This document shows positions 11,327 to 23,300 of a stretch of DNA of 64,000 nucleotides, in pieces. Within the stretch, counting starts at the first letter, position 1. Each line of letters starts with the position of its first letter. The DNA is from Ctenosaura bakeri (Eukaryota > Chordata > Lepidosauria > Squamata > Iguanidae). Where the stretch lies: contig CAOLHI010000149.1 in the NCBI GenBank assembly GCA_948474755.1, positions 124,001 through 188,000 on the forward strand. Reading direction: 5' to 3'. Under the pieces are notes generated by a model. The model was not told where the DNA came from, did not search any database, and saw nothing but the letters and a program-made list of their open reading frames with translations. Made by a program: the position numbers and the translations under genes.

Positions 11327-11492
11327 GGCCATTTCCGCACTAGCCTGTTATAGCGTGATGATTCCACTTTCAACATCCTCTGGAATCCTGGGGTTTGCAG
11401 TTTCGGGAGGGGCTGGAACTGCAAACCCCAGGATTCCAGAGGATGTTGAAAGTGGAATCATCACGCTATAACAGGCTAGTGCGGAAATGGCC
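11327..11492. mobile_element. Foldback MITE, copy A (perfect 76-bp arms)
   Basis: The left arm (11327-11402) and right arm (11417-11492) are exact reverse complements over 76 bp, separated by a 14-bp loop. The ends read GGCCATTTCCGCAC and GTGCGGAAATGGCC. Five further copies or parts lie in the window. No coding capacity is present. The flanks (TCTAA and TGTGT) show no obvious target-site duplication. Confidence 0.92.
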
Positions 11493-13239
11493 TGTGTGTG
11501 TTACGCAGGTCTAACGCTAAACTGCTTGCACCCCGGTGTTGTATGTGCAACTTTGCTTCTGCAACCTTGAACTGAATGCAGACATTCTGCATCAGGCCAA
11601 AATGTCGAACTGCTCACATAGGAAACCTTACATATACATAAGATACAATTAGGATTTATTGGAATAACTTACACAAAAACTGTAGTTAGACATTCCGTGA
11701 TCTATTTATTTAGCATGTGTTTGTGACTGTATCTGAGATCCTGAGTGTAACACTCTGCCTGTGCAAGTTCCATGTCCTCTTCTCAATCCAGCAGTTCTCA
11801 AATTCCAGGGGGTGGGGCTGTTACCTCAAAATGTGGGTGACTCAGGGGTTCACCTTCAATGCCAGTACCTCCATGTGATGATGGGGAATGATTTAGTTCA
11901 AAGTGGGAGGCCTGTGAGAAGGGGAGAAGGGCCTAGTGAGATCTTTCACCGTTTATGGGGTCCTGTGTAGGGAAAGATCAGCCAGAGATTCAAAAAGTAA
12001 ACTAAAATGTGTTTTATTAAAGGAATTCAATCATGCATGCACAAGATCCAAACACTCACACAAGGTTGACTGAAGGAAAAGGGAGGGAAGATTGTTGATA
12101 GTGAAGTTTAAGGGAAACGAGAGTGATATTTACTGATCCGGAGAGCAGCAAAGAAAAGGCGATGTTGCTTAGACTTGCACCTAAGGACAGCACTTGTTTG
12201 GAAATCAAGAGTGACAGCATGGTGTTCAGCAAATGAAATACTGCATCTGACTGCTCAGTACTTGGAGTGATACTGATTACATCCAATTTCTACCTGGAGG
12301 GCATGGGTGTGAATGGCTCTCCGTCCAAGTAAACAATGGAGGTTGCAGAGTGGACAATGAGGTCTGGGTTGTGTTAACAATTTTAGTATAAGGTGACAAA
12401 GAGTTAATGGCTATCATGATGGCTCTGTAATGGTAGACAGGTGTGTGGACAATGAGGGAAATGACAGGTCAGTGAGAAGAAAGGTTGAAACAGTCAGTGG
12501 TTTGGTGCAAACACCTCTGCTTCTATTGCCTGACAGCAGAGTCATTACAGCTTAGCTTAAGCCTATTATCTCTGGAGTTACCTAGTGTCTTCCTGACCAT
12601 GACTTGCCTATGCCTAGAGGGGATCTCTGACCAACTTTGCTATGCACATGTTCAATCAGTGTTTTTCTGCCCATCTTGGCCTTACAGTCACATCAGGATC
12701 CATTTGATATCGATGCCAATTACATTTTTTTTTTGCCAATTAGATCATATTTCACCAATTAAACCATATCAAATCTGGTGTGTGCGTGTGTGTGCTGCTG
12801 CTGCTGCTACTTAACAGTGGAGAAGGGAGAGAGATGTTTCAGAAGAGGAAGATGTGGCTGCCCTTGGCTCCAAGGGGAAGAGAAATGAAGGAGCATTCCA
12901 AAATGGACTCTTCCTTTCCCTTCCCTCCGAAGCTGAGACCAGCAGCATCTTCCTATGAGTTACCTCCCCCTAGTAAGTGGGAACACTCTCTGTCCATGAT
13001 TTGATAGCTGCTGAGGGGAGTTGGATGGGCTGGAAGATAGCCCCTTTGTGCCCCAATATGAAAAGAGACCTATGGGCACCTATTCCTCAAGATCTATATA
13101 TGCAAATATTTATTTGCATATGTATATTCTGCCATGTCCAGCCAGATTCCTTGAAGTGTCTGTCAACAATTACAGAATACTGTGTATGCACTGAGAATCT
13201 CTTGTTTTAAGGACCAGGAGTATGTGGCTGTTGTTTTAT
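11493..13239. other. Unassigned intergenic sequence
   Basis: No gene found. A short CTG run lies near 12796-12810 and a T tract near 12725-12735. Open frames have no recognisable composition. Confidence 0.4.
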
Positions 13240-13345
13240 GGATAAGGAATGTGTGGCTGTTGTTGGACTGCAGTTCCCATTGTTCCTCATTGTTGATTGT
13301 GCTAGCTAGTGCTGCTGGAAGTTGCAGCCCAACAACAACTGAAGA
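13240..13345. mobile_element. Diverged hAT-like palindromic repeat (tentative)
   Basis: The inverted halves TGTTGGACTGCAGTTCCCATTG and GGAAGTTGCAGCCCAACAACA surround a short centre. This resembles a widespread amniote nonautonomous element with the phrase GGACTACAACTCCCATCAT. Ends and target duplications are not resolved. Confidence 0.4.
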
Positions 13346-13825
13346 GCAATGTGTCTCATTGGTAAGCTTCATTATGACCTCTCAGATGAAAAAGCAGGAG
13401 AGTTAGGTAAAAACTCTGCTGGCAGCTGCATTGTCCTTTCTCTACAGGATAACTGAAGGGAGGTAAACTTGTATGGACAGAGTGGAGCAGCCCAGATGGA
13501 GAAGGCTTCAGTGTTTTCTGTGCTGCCTTTCTTGTTCCTTTACATGTTTCTCTGTTGGATCCAGGCTGTGCTTTCCACGGACATAAGAGACTCAAATGAA
13601 GGAGTGTCTGCCTGAATTTTAGGCATCCCTTTTTGCCCTGCACACTGCATACCCCTTTCAACAAAATCCTTCGGCATTCTAGGTTGCAAGGCCTGGAAGT
13701 GGGGCTGTGGGGAGAGAGCCAAGGTCTGCCCCCTGCCCCAGTTGCATGTCTCGATCTGGCTGCATCTGGTGGATTGAGAAGCACAAACATGGCTGAATGG
13801 GCCTGCATTAAAGCATTTTGCCCAT

Positions 13826-14040
13826 TTTGTTATGTGCCTTTAAGTCAATTCTAATTTAAAGTGATCATATCAGGGCTTTCATGGTAAGATTTATTCAGAG
13901 GTTTGCTATTGCTTTCCTCTAAGGCTGGGTGAGCGTGACTTTTGCAATGTCACCTAGTGGGTTTCCATGACTGATCAGGGATTCAAATCCTAATCTCCCA
14001 GTGTTCTATTCCAGCACTCAAACCACTACACCATCTGCAA
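13826..14040 (-). mobile_element. tRNA-derived SINE, copy 3
   Basis: Minus-strand copy: complement of a B box at about 13978-13992 (GGGATTCAAATCCTA), CACCTAGTGGGTTTCC, and the 3' part TTATGTGCCTTTAAGTCAA at the left. The right end CACTACACCATCTGC is the complemented tRNA-like head. Confidence 0.75.
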
Positions 14041-15034
14041 TCAATTACTATGTAACTGGGTAGAATTATTTTCTTCCAAGCAACTCGGAAGATTGTTAGG
14101 ACAGGAAGGGAGATGCCTTGTCCTTCCTACCTTCTTGTCCACAACAAACTATAGGCCCAGTAGGTCTTCCAATAGCATGTAAGCAGGAAAGCACTTGTAG
14201 TTTCTCAAGTACTAGTTGATCTGCAAAAGCAACTCTCTTTTACACCAGGACACAGTAATAGCAACTCACCATTCAAAAGATTGTTCATTCTGCTTTGACT
14301 GAAGTCTGCCACATCTCCTAACATCTGGGCATCCCAACACATCCAGAAAAATATATCTGCCCTCTCCTATTAAAACTGTATCCCTTCTCTCCATTTTAAA
14401 CTTGGACAGACCTGTAAGTCAGGGGTAGGCAACCGAGGGATGATAGGAGGCTGCATTGTCCCTTCAGAAGAGCTTGGAAGTCCATACTACTTGCCTCCCA
14501 CATCCCTATTTCACCACTCCCCCATGAGCCTTAGGATACCTTGTGACATTTTATGTACAAGAGAGGCCTTGCGGGGGGGACCCAAGAAGTGGCCTGGACA
14601 TTACCAGCTGTTTTTCGAAGGCTTCTCCTGGGCTTAAAATGGCCCAAAACATGGTGAAAATTCCCTTGCATCCCCTAAGTGGGGCTTCCTCCTTCCAATA
14701 TTTTAAAACATTCCATTTTTTCCCCAAAGTCCTGGTGGGGGGGTGTCCTTATGGCTGAACACAGCCTGCAGGCCACACACTTTGCTACTGAATAACTTCT
14801 GTCCCTCAGACGAACACAGTTCACTCTCTCCAAATCCCAACCTCATCAATATCCAGCCCAATCTATCCTCCCAATGGTATTGTCATCTCCTATTTATCTT
14901 TCTTTCCTGCTATATTTCTATCTGTGACTACTGATTCTCCAAAATTTACCCTCTCCAGCTGCCAAAAAAGTCTCTTAATAAGAGTGCTGATCATTTTTCC
15001 TTGCTCTCCTCATGTGAGATTGCTGCATGTGTCC
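14041..15034. other. Unassigned intergenic sequence
   Basis: No gene recognised. The phrases GTCAGGGGTAGGCAACC at about 14418 and GCAGGCCACACACTTTGC at about 14770 could be the two edges of an old DNA transposon, but the match is weak. Confidence 0.35.
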
Positions 15035-15185
15035 CTTTCAAGTTCATAGGGGTTTTTTTAGCCAAGGAATCAGAGGTGGTTTTGTCACTTCCTTCCTCTG
15101 AAATGTACCCCACAGCATCTGGTATTTATCAGCTGTCTCCCACCCTGTTTAGCTTCCAATATCATACAGGATCTGGTGTTTTGTT
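15035..15185 (-). mobile_element. 5S-rRNA-derived SINE, diverged copy
   Basis: On the minus strand the segment starts with a 5S-like head (complement of CTGTTTAGCTTCCAATATCA and GATCTGGTG). It then passes through GGTATTTATCAGCTGTCTCCC in complement, and ends in the tail whose complement is TTAGCCAAGGAATCAGAGGTGG. Part of the 5S region is deleted. Confidence 0.6.
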
Positions 15186-15384
15186 CTGTCCATTTTTCCT
15201 TGCTCTCCATTACATATGAGATCATTACCTCCATCTCCTCACAACTTTCTTTCCTTTTTAATTTTGGGCAAAGTCTTTGGCTTATCCCTTCCTTGTTCCC
15301 AAATATAAACAAATACATGTGTTTGCTCACACTCCACCCATGCCACCTTCACCTCAACCTCTCCACTGTCTGCTGATCCCTAAA

Positions 15385-15765
15385 AGGAAAAGGCTGCCTA
15401 CCTGTAACTGCGGTTCAAGTGGTCATCTGTGAACTCACATATATGGACCATTCTGTGCCTGTCTGGAGATCTCTGAAAGCTTCTTCAGCTGCCATTTGGT
15501 GCTAATCTTGCCCCCTGGCCCTCGCACATATAAGCTGTGCATTGCAGTCATAACCCAGTTCCAAATCCGTCACTGAGATCTCAACAAAGGCATGGCATGA
15601 AAGGTGGGTGGGTGGGTGGGTGGGTGGGTGGGTAAGGCAGGTTTTGACAGTTTGTTGATGACAACCTGAACAAACATTACAGGTAGCTTGACAGCTAAGA
15701 AGTATGGTCTGTAGTCCCAGGCAGCACAACAAGCTAAGGCTAAGCCACGCTGGTTCAAACTGTTC
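15385..15765 (-). mobile_element. Retroelement terminal fragment (possibly DIRS- or LTR-type) with a TGGG microsatellite
   Basis: The left part (GCCTACCTGTAACTGCGGTTCAAG, then TGGTCATCTGTGAACTCACA) resembles a terminal sequence of a widespread reptile retroelement that I recall as DIRS-like; this assignment is tentative. An uninterrupted (GGGT)n run lies inside at 15603-15632. No coding region was found. Confidence 0.3.
15603..15632. repeat. (TGGG)n microsatellite
   Basis: About seven and a half uninterrupted GGGT units. Four or more G-triplets with single-base spacers make a G-quadruplex plausible on the plus strand. Confidence 0.9.
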
Positions 15766-16144
15766 CCACCTGTATGGGTCTCACATCGTTCACCTCATCA
15801 ACATCATACCTTTTTTCCCTACAGACAAGGTGACATCTCTTTCCTCCCAAAGGTCACTTCCACTCTTCATCTTAACCAGCTGCTGGTGCTTCCTATCTGC
15901 ATGAAATCCGTATCTTTTTTTGTTTGTTTGCTTGTGCAACTACAAAAGATTGTCAACTTATGGCATTATTTAATTAAACAGTGAAAGTACTAGTCATTAA
16001 TGAAAGTATTGTTATGATTTCTTTGGCAGTAGGACTCTAGATGGCAAGCCTCTTAAACCTGGGCCATCTCTTCATGTATCTTTTAGGATTATAAAAGCTG
16101 CTGCAAAAGGATAAATTATGAAAACATCAAAATAAAGAAAACAT
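15766..16144. other. Unassigned sequence downstream of MEX3C
   Basis: AT-rich, with no recognised gene or repeat. It begins just past the predicted MEX3C polyadenylation site. Confidence 0.4.
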
Positions 16145-16165
16145 TCAAGTTAATGGAAACAAGTC

Positions 16166-16171
16166 TTTATT
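16166..16171 (-). terminator. Predicted MEX3C polyadenylation signal AATAAA
   Basis: Plus-strand TTTATT is AATAAA on the MEX3C strand, about 2.2 kb after the stop codon. It was chosen because repeat-free AT-rich DNA continues up to this point. Other signals upstream could also work. Confidence 0.45.
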
Positions 16172-16615
16172 AAGTAACTTTTAATATCAGAAAAATAAAA
16201 CTCTTATAATTCTCTTTACAGCAAATATATAATATCAGTGCTTTGGCCATCATAAGTTAAAGGCCCTTTATCATAAAATATATGTTTTTTTTTAACTTTA
16301 CTCAAATTGAATTTATAATCCCTATGACCTCCCTACATATACATAACAAAAGAGTGTAGTAAAATTAGCAAATACTAAACTATATTGAGAGCTTTGTCAT
16401 TCTTGAGTCTGTGGTTTATAGAAACAGTACACGCACCTAATGTATGTTGACTCCTTGGCTTATTAGTTGCAGTGTACAATGCAAGAGAATACAAAATACA
16501 TGCTTGGTGAACAAGATTGTTCGTATCTACAAGACTGCAGCTAAAGATTAAGGTTTCAATACTGACATTTAAACTATTCTACAAGCTGTTAGCGTTAAAG
16601 TTATGCATCTCATAA

Positions 16616-16643
16616 TGTAATAATAATAATAATAATAATAATA
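16616..16643. repeat. (AAT)n microsatellite in the predicted MEX3C 3' UTR
   Basis: Nine or so uninterrupted TAA units. Confidence 0.9.
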
Positions 16644-16834
16644 TGCCATCAAGGCAACTTTTATACTGAAAAAAATCATAAAATAAAAACCGTTATCTGT
16701 AAACTTTTTTTTATACGAAATGTAACTCTTTCAAGTGGAAATAAAAAATAAAGATTTCTGTATATTTACTAGTTCAATACACATAGTTTGCTATACTGAG
16801 AAAAAATCTGTTGCAGCTTGGGAAAATATTGCTC

Positions 16835-16896
16835 AAAAAAAAAAAAAAGAGAGAGAGACAGAGAGAGAGAGAGAGAAAGAAAGAAAGAGAAATAAA
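16835..16896. repeat. A14 followed by (GA)n/(GAAA)n purine tract in the predicted MEX3C 3' UTR
   Basis: A run of A, then GA repeats with one interruption (GAGACAGAGA), then GAAA repeats. The transcript would carry a long pyrimidine tract ending in U. Confidence 0.9.
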
Positions 16897-18410
16897 AAAA
16901 TAAATCCATCAGAACTTCTGAGTGTTCTTTTTTCAAATGCCAGCACAGATTTGGGAACATTCTGAGGATGAAGTAGTGAGAAACATCCACAGGTTGAAAT
17001 GCAAAGAAAACAAACACAGAGAAACTTAAGAGAGAAGCTCATTTTTTTCCCCTGACACAGGGAAGTGTGGTTTTGAAATGAGATAAACCGCTTTTTGCTG
17101 GGTCACAGTCACTGCTGTTTTCATGAATGATATAAGAGAACGGATGCAACTCCTTTCCCCCCGCTTACATTACTAAAAATAAAATACATGCTTCACATAA
17201 TGTGCAAATAAGGTTGAAACATAAAAATGATTCACATTTTCAAACTTGGATAGTCTCTAAAATAGTTAATTTAAGAACAGCTTGATCAAGCTAGCCAATG
17301 GAATGTTAGCATCCTAGCTATCGGATACAATGAGTGCAAAAACCCGACAGCTGTCTCCCCTCAACTGACTTCCGCGCCACAGAGGCAACTTTTTGGGATG
17401 GAGGGTTGGGAACCTGGGTAGACTGCACTCAGTGTGGGAACATCACAGCTCTCTACATGAACTGCATGCATGGTCTACTGCATGCATGATGCTCCACCAC
17501 AGACAGTAGGTCCCCTTCCTTTCTACAAAGGGAGCCAATCCTTAAAGATCATACAAAACTGGCTCCCTTCTCTAAAACAGATTGCAAAACCACTACCAGT
17601 AGGGAAGCTCTGTGGATGTGCTGGAGCTCCTGTGTCCCTTGGTGCTGACTGAGGCAAGGTAGATTTTTCTTACATTTCAGCAATGGAAGACCCACATTCC
17701 TGATTCTTTTCAAGATGCCCTCTTTGTATATTGGGTGAGAAGCGAGTCAATTCATACCATCTTGCCCTCCCCCATCCCCTCTGAACAATGATCTCACTAA
17801 TAAAAATTACCACTACGCTACCCAATGAATGCCAGCAAATCAATTTGTGCATCATAAAATTAATTGCAACATTAGATAAGTTAAGCCTATGTTGTAAAGA
17901 GGGGAAAAAAGTGCCCCCAAACCTGTTTTGAAAAACTGGCAGTGTAAAGAAGGCAGCATTGGAAGTGTGTTTGATACATTGATAATCCTTTTTGTACCCT
18001 TCCCCCTCAACTACCTGTTTCTGCATTCGGGGCTGTACCAGGCTTTTCACTGTCATGACCACTACCACCAAGACATAGTCAAGATCATCTGGAAAGCCTA
18101 TGAGCGCTCATGCTCTATTCTGTTCTGAAACTGATCAAAGTTCCTGTCTTATCTACCACGTCACAGCTTCATTCCAGAAGAATTTTGCTAAGAGGTGCCA
18201 CAGTTGCAACCAAAATAGAGAAAGATTGGCTAAGGCTCGGTATTAATTGTACAAGCCTTTCTGAAAAGAGTATATGCCTTTCAAACAAGGTTAGCCTAAT
18301 CTCAAGAAAGCCTGATAACAGTCTGAGTTCATTATAAGTTTACTTAGGGGGTACCATTACATCCAAGCCATTAAGAGTTTAAAAAGTCCATATATAATAT
18401 CTCTATATAT

Positions 18411-19639
18411 TTAAGAGTGAATTTGAATTGCCTGAGTAACAGCTGTCTGGCAAACTGGACATGATGGTGCTTCTTTTTCACAGATCTTGTTGGCACATTC
18501 CATGCAGAATAGGTTGTGGCCACATGGAACCAGGGCAGCAATTACTTCATTCTCAAAGCATATCACACAGTCGTGCTTTCGTCTCAACTCCGGAGGAGAA
18601 CTGGAAGTGGAACCGCCATTGGAAGAAGAGTAGCTGTTGGTACCATTGGAAAAAGCAGGGATGTAGATTGGAAGGCCAACTTGGCCAACTGTACTGGGTG
18701 GATCACTTCTTACTCTCCTTGCCAGCGGATGTTCTAAGGTTTCAGGAAATGTGGGTGACAGACGAGGAGTGGATGGCTGACTCCCTCTCCGTGAAGTCTT
18801 CACGTTACTAGCAGGTTCATTACCAAAAGTGGAGAGTGGATTAACTGGTTCAAAAGGGGTCCAGATGGTTTGCGAAGGTGTTGGCAAGGAGTCATATGCT
18901 GGAGAGTCGACTGAGAGATCCTCTGCACCTACAGAAGGCAATGTTTCACCAAACCAAAAATTGCCTGTGCTGAATGGACTAGTTGGGCTGAAGTCAGCCA
19001 GCCTATTGCTTCCAAAGTAGGAATCAGTAGACCCACTTCCTAAAGAACTGGAACTGTCATTTCTGTAGTTAGAAATCATTCTGGTACGGCTTGGAGGAGG
19101 TACTGGGTTGGAAGTAAGCCAGGCGGATCCCAAACTCCCTCCTTCAAAGCTCACATCTGTACCATTGTAATGGAAATCATTTTCTTCATTTAATTCAATG
19201 TAGTTTCCAGTGCGCATGGCAATGTGCATTTCTATCTCTTCACGAGCACGATCTACATTTTCAGGCATGCCGGTAACCTCAAAGACTGGCTCTTTGTCTC
19301 TACTGGGAGTAACTATATAGGTATGAGTCTGCTGCTGAATTCTTTTGATCGTAGCGCCTTTTGGGCCAACCACCAGCCCGACAACACGGTAAGGCACCCT
19401 GACTTGGACTGTTGTTTGGCCTGGCAGGTTGGGGTTACAAGGCAGCCCACCTAGAGCAGGGCCATTTTTGTTGCGTGAAGCTCTTATCATGGAGAAGTGT
19501 TCAGCAGCAGAAAGAATTTCCCTTTTGGCCATGGCTACATCCTCCTTTCGTCCTGTGACAACAAAAATGGGCTCTTCTCCACGAACAGGAGTCTTGATGT
19601 ACGTATTTGTCTTGGCTCGCAGTGCCTTTATTTTGCAAC
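18411..19639 (-). CDS. MEX3C: MEX3C coding exon 2: rest of KH1, KH2, linker and RING finger
   Basis: MEX3C is an RNA-binding E3 ubiquitin ligase; family members bind 3' UTR elements and promote mRNA decay, acting in cytoplasm and nucleus. This exon encodes residues 269-676. The intron acceptor (TTTTCTCTGTGCAG) precedes GT TGC AAA, which completes the split Gly268. KH1 continues as [20 protein letters not shown] to about residue 318. KH2 spans about 344-410, with the GPKG loop at 359-362. A long Ser/Pro-rich linker follows ([29 protein letters not shown]). The C3HC4 RING uses Cys625, Cys628, Cys640, His642, Cys646, Cys649, Cys661 and Cys664, and the protein ends QAIQIHS then TAA. The near-identity to remembered vertebrate MEX3C through the KH and RING regions, and the downstream linker, separates it from MEX3A, B and D. 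No frameshift is seen. Confidence 0.97.
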
Positions 19640-20097
19640 CTGCACAGAGAAAACAGAGCAGATACACAAAAAAGGAAGGTTTAGTCAAGAAAAGAGTGTC
19701 AGAGGAAAGATCTCATTTAGACCCCAAAAAGCTATGTGCTGCACTCTCCAGTAGACTCAGATCAGTGAAACTGAAATCCTTTCACTGGCAAATCACCCTG
19801 ATACATTCAGACCACTCATCTACCAAATGTGAATGAGTGCTCTTGAAAGCATCTTCAAAGTCAGTATTGCAAATCAATCTTTTTGCTGAATTCTTCAGAA
19901 GTCTTCCTGACCGCACAAGCCTATGTTAATCACTTCTGTTTTGAAAATTAATGGAAGAAAGTCAGATTTTGATAAGCTTCCTTGCCACTTCACCAGCTAG
20001 TGACTATTTTCAAACCTCTTCTGAATTAGAGCCTTAAGACAGTTCTGAATCTTCTAACATTTCATGGAGTTTAGAGAAGTAACCCACTGCACTATTT

Positions 20098-20300
20098 GCT
20101 GTTGTATGCATTCAGGTCATTTCTAACTTATGGCAATCCTATGGTGATCTGTTCAGAATTGGTTTGCCTTTGCCTTCCTCTGAGGCTCAGAGAGTGTGAC
20201 TTGCCCAAGGTCACTCAGTGGATTTCCATGGCTAAGTGGAGATTCAAACCCTGTTCACTTCGAGTTCCTAGTTCAATCACTCCACTATACTGACACTTAA
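20098..20300 (-). mobile_element. tRNA-derived SINE, copy 4
   Basis: Complement of B box at about 20239-20253 (GGAGATTCAAACCCTG), CACTCAGTGGATTTCC, and GTCATTTCTAACTTATGGCAA at the 3' side. It sits about 460 bp inside the MEX3C intron from exon 2, in the same orientation as the gene. Confidence 0.78.
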
Positions 20301-23300
20301 TTTTTCATTTAAATAAATAGCTCAGTGAAGGGCAAAATACCAGCCTAGGGCTACATACAGACTTTCAAGGCTGTTTCTGTAGCTCTCATCTTTGCATCCT
20401 TTCGTAAAAAAGAGAGTAAGCTGCTTTAAAAAACTCCAACATTGGCAATTCTTCTATTAGACAGCTCACAGATCACACTTTAATTGATGGGTTAAACATA
20501 AGAAAATCTTGTTTTTTCAAAACTGAAGTAGATTCCTCATCACTTCCAGGTTTTCCACCCAATTTTGGGCAGTCCACATAGCATCTGGAGGATCCCAGGG
20601 ACAGCAGACATTTAAATTCCCTTCCCAATATAGCAAGGAATGTTAGATGATCTGACACATCACTTTTGTTTTTTAAAACAATCTATTTGCAGCAAAATAA
20701 AATTCTAAATAATGCAACAAATAACACCCCAAATTAAGAGCAGTAGAAATGAACTAGCAACCAGCAGCATATCAGAAGCTCATATAGTTTGTGGAAGGAC
20801 ATTCCACCTCTGGAACACCGAGACAACTCTTGCTTATTGTAGAAGCTAATGGAGCCTCCAAATAAGGTGGCAATTAAATAGGATTGCATCCGGTGACCTC
20901 TACAAGGAGATTCACCCTTGTATATGTACTTTCACATATAGTCAGGGTATTCTAGCATATAGCCAGCACCCTGGATTGGATATAGGAACACAGAGGTTCG
21001 TTCAGTGCTACTATGTTACAGCAGGACTGATATAATTATCTATATTAAATACCAACTGAACAGTGATATTCTGAACCCACACGTATGATTCTTCATTTTA
21101 TCTAGAATGACTTCATTTGTTTAGGCTGCATCCAGATACTTTCAACATGCTTATTTCAAGCTGCTGGTCCACCTCGTCTAACTTTCAGCTTTCTTCAAGT
21201 GCACTGTTTCAGTAAAACTTATTCTTTAGTCATGCAGAACATGGAAATCAACACAAGACTGAATAACCAGATTCAATGCCTTGAATATTTTCAGTTAGTT
21301 AAATAATCATCAGTTAAATAACCTTTTAAAAGAATATGCAAATAACAAAAAACTAATATTTGAAAAATTGATTTCCCACTTACAACACTAAAGGATTCCC
21401 ACTCAAAAATAGTAGGACTTAATAAGTGAAGAATGGAAGGCAAAAGCAAAAGTTTAAAGTGTCATAGTTAAAACGGAATTACAGTTGACTCTCCGTATAT
21501 GCATCCTCCAGATTTGCTAATTCCAGTGATTGCAGAGTGTCACGTTCTACACCTAAAATGGTGGTGACACGAATGTTGATGCAGTGAAGAGTCTGCACAC
21601 ACGTCACCACCACCGAATGATATGGAATACAAGTATTTGTGTTTTTCACCATTTGCAGAGGGTCCTGGAACAGAACCCTTGCAAACACAGAGCTCCAATG
21701 TAATGTGTAGAGATGATTTATGTTAGTGCATGTCAATGACTTTCTAATCAATGAACTTAAAATGTCAATTTCTATTGCTGTAAGGCAACACCATTTTTAA
21801 AGTTCGATATAACTGGTATTTAAATCCTTGAAAATTATGCAAAACAAACAGACTAATAATAGATTCCTGCTGGAAATGTGCTTAATCCAGACCAGATGGC
21901 TTTTGTAAGTGGTGATTTATCTAAACGCAGTGTACTGGAAGAAACTGAAGTCATAAGAATTACTTCAAAAGTGTTACCATTATCACCACTGAGATTTCTG
22001 CCAGGATAAGGATATAACACTAACTGAAAGGCAGTAACTGCCAGGTAAGTTTATACCTATAACTTTAACTGAGGGCCCTTCAACAGAAAACACACAAGGT
22101 CTACAGAGAAATTACTGGCTGAATAGAGTATGAGGTATATGCTATATATGACAAAGTTTGCAGCACAGTTATTTTGAAGTACAGATTATGGGGAAGGGGT
22201 TAATATTATAGGAAGTTTTATTTTAAGCTGGAAATGTGTTGATTTTTGTAATTAATTTTTGACAGAGCATTTTGCTAAAATCAGTAAAAAGAAATGAACA
22301 CATACTGTTTACTGTTTTGTTATCACTGCTATAGTCACTTTTTTCTGTTTTTTTTTTCTGCCTGAAAATTTGGAAAGAAAAAGTTTTTAAACAAGACACT
22401 CCAATCCTTGATTGAAAACGTTTCTACTTTATGTTACACTTGTGGCCAAGAGGCATCTCAAAGTTACTGGTGCAATTTCCTCACTGAGCATAGTTCTATC
22501 ATTTTCTACTTTCACAAAACTTCTTATGACAGTGATCAAGCATTTTCCTTTAGTAGGAATGTAAAAGTACTAGCAGCTGAACTACTCACAGGAGTCCAGC
22601 TTGGCTAGCAAAGCCTTATTCCATGCTCCAGTGAAGTCCCTAGCCCAGATAATTTTGGAAAACTAGTATTTGCTCATCACACTGAGAACTGTCTTCCAGA
22701 GGCAGCTGATCCAATGATGCCGGCTTGGGTGTATCAAATATTCAGGCTCAAGAAAAACCTTCTTTACCACCCTGACCTGAGTTTCAGTAGTGGTTGTAGT
22801 AAGTGTCAAAGGAGCTTGACAAGTTGCTAGTAAGGAAGTCATTCTGTTAATTTGTATGTACGATTTTAACTTTCCGTAGATGTTTTGGAACCTCTCATAA
22901 CAATCCAAGGCCCATTCTTTTTATGTGTTGTGTCAAAAGCCAGTACAGCAAACCCATTACGTAGCTTTTTTAAAATAAAAATGGTGATTCTGAAAGGAAA
23001 GCTGATTCTACAAACCTCAAGGTCAACGTCTCCTCTGTTATTTGGAGAGACAGAATCACCATCAAAAAAGCCGCAGCCTGTGACACCTGAAACTCCCCAA
23101 TGCGTCATCAATCAATGTTAAGTGAGTTTAGTTTGTAAGGAACCAGTGGCAGAGCACAGCTGCAACAGACTACTGTATATACAGCCTGGCCAAAACAAAG
23201 GCTATTAACTTTCTTAGGCATTTTCACTGGATGACCTTCATGTTTGTTTTTAACTCAAATCTGTGGGGTTTTCTTGCCTTTCCGATTAATTACTTCTTAG

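Larger units (their letters stand above)
16145..18410 (-). other. MEX3C: MEX3C 3' untranslated region (predicted)
   Basis: This runs from the MEX3C stop codon to the predicted cleavage site just after a minus-strand AATAAA. The stretch is AT-rich and free of recognisable transposons, in contrast to DNA on either side, which fits a constrained 3' UTR. It contains an (AAT)n run and an A/GA-rich tract, which in the mRNA become (AUU)n and a CU-rich stretch followed by U. The end is a prediction; other AATAAA-like signals within the region could be used. Confidence 0.65.

Noticed and set aside
11327..11492. A microRNA or other hairpin RNA gene
   Set aside because: The hairpin is far longer and more perfect than a microRNA precursor, and it recurs as a dispersed element family.
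15603..15632. Possible interstitial telomere repeat
   Set aside because: The unit is TGGG, not TTAGGG, so it is a plain microsatellite.
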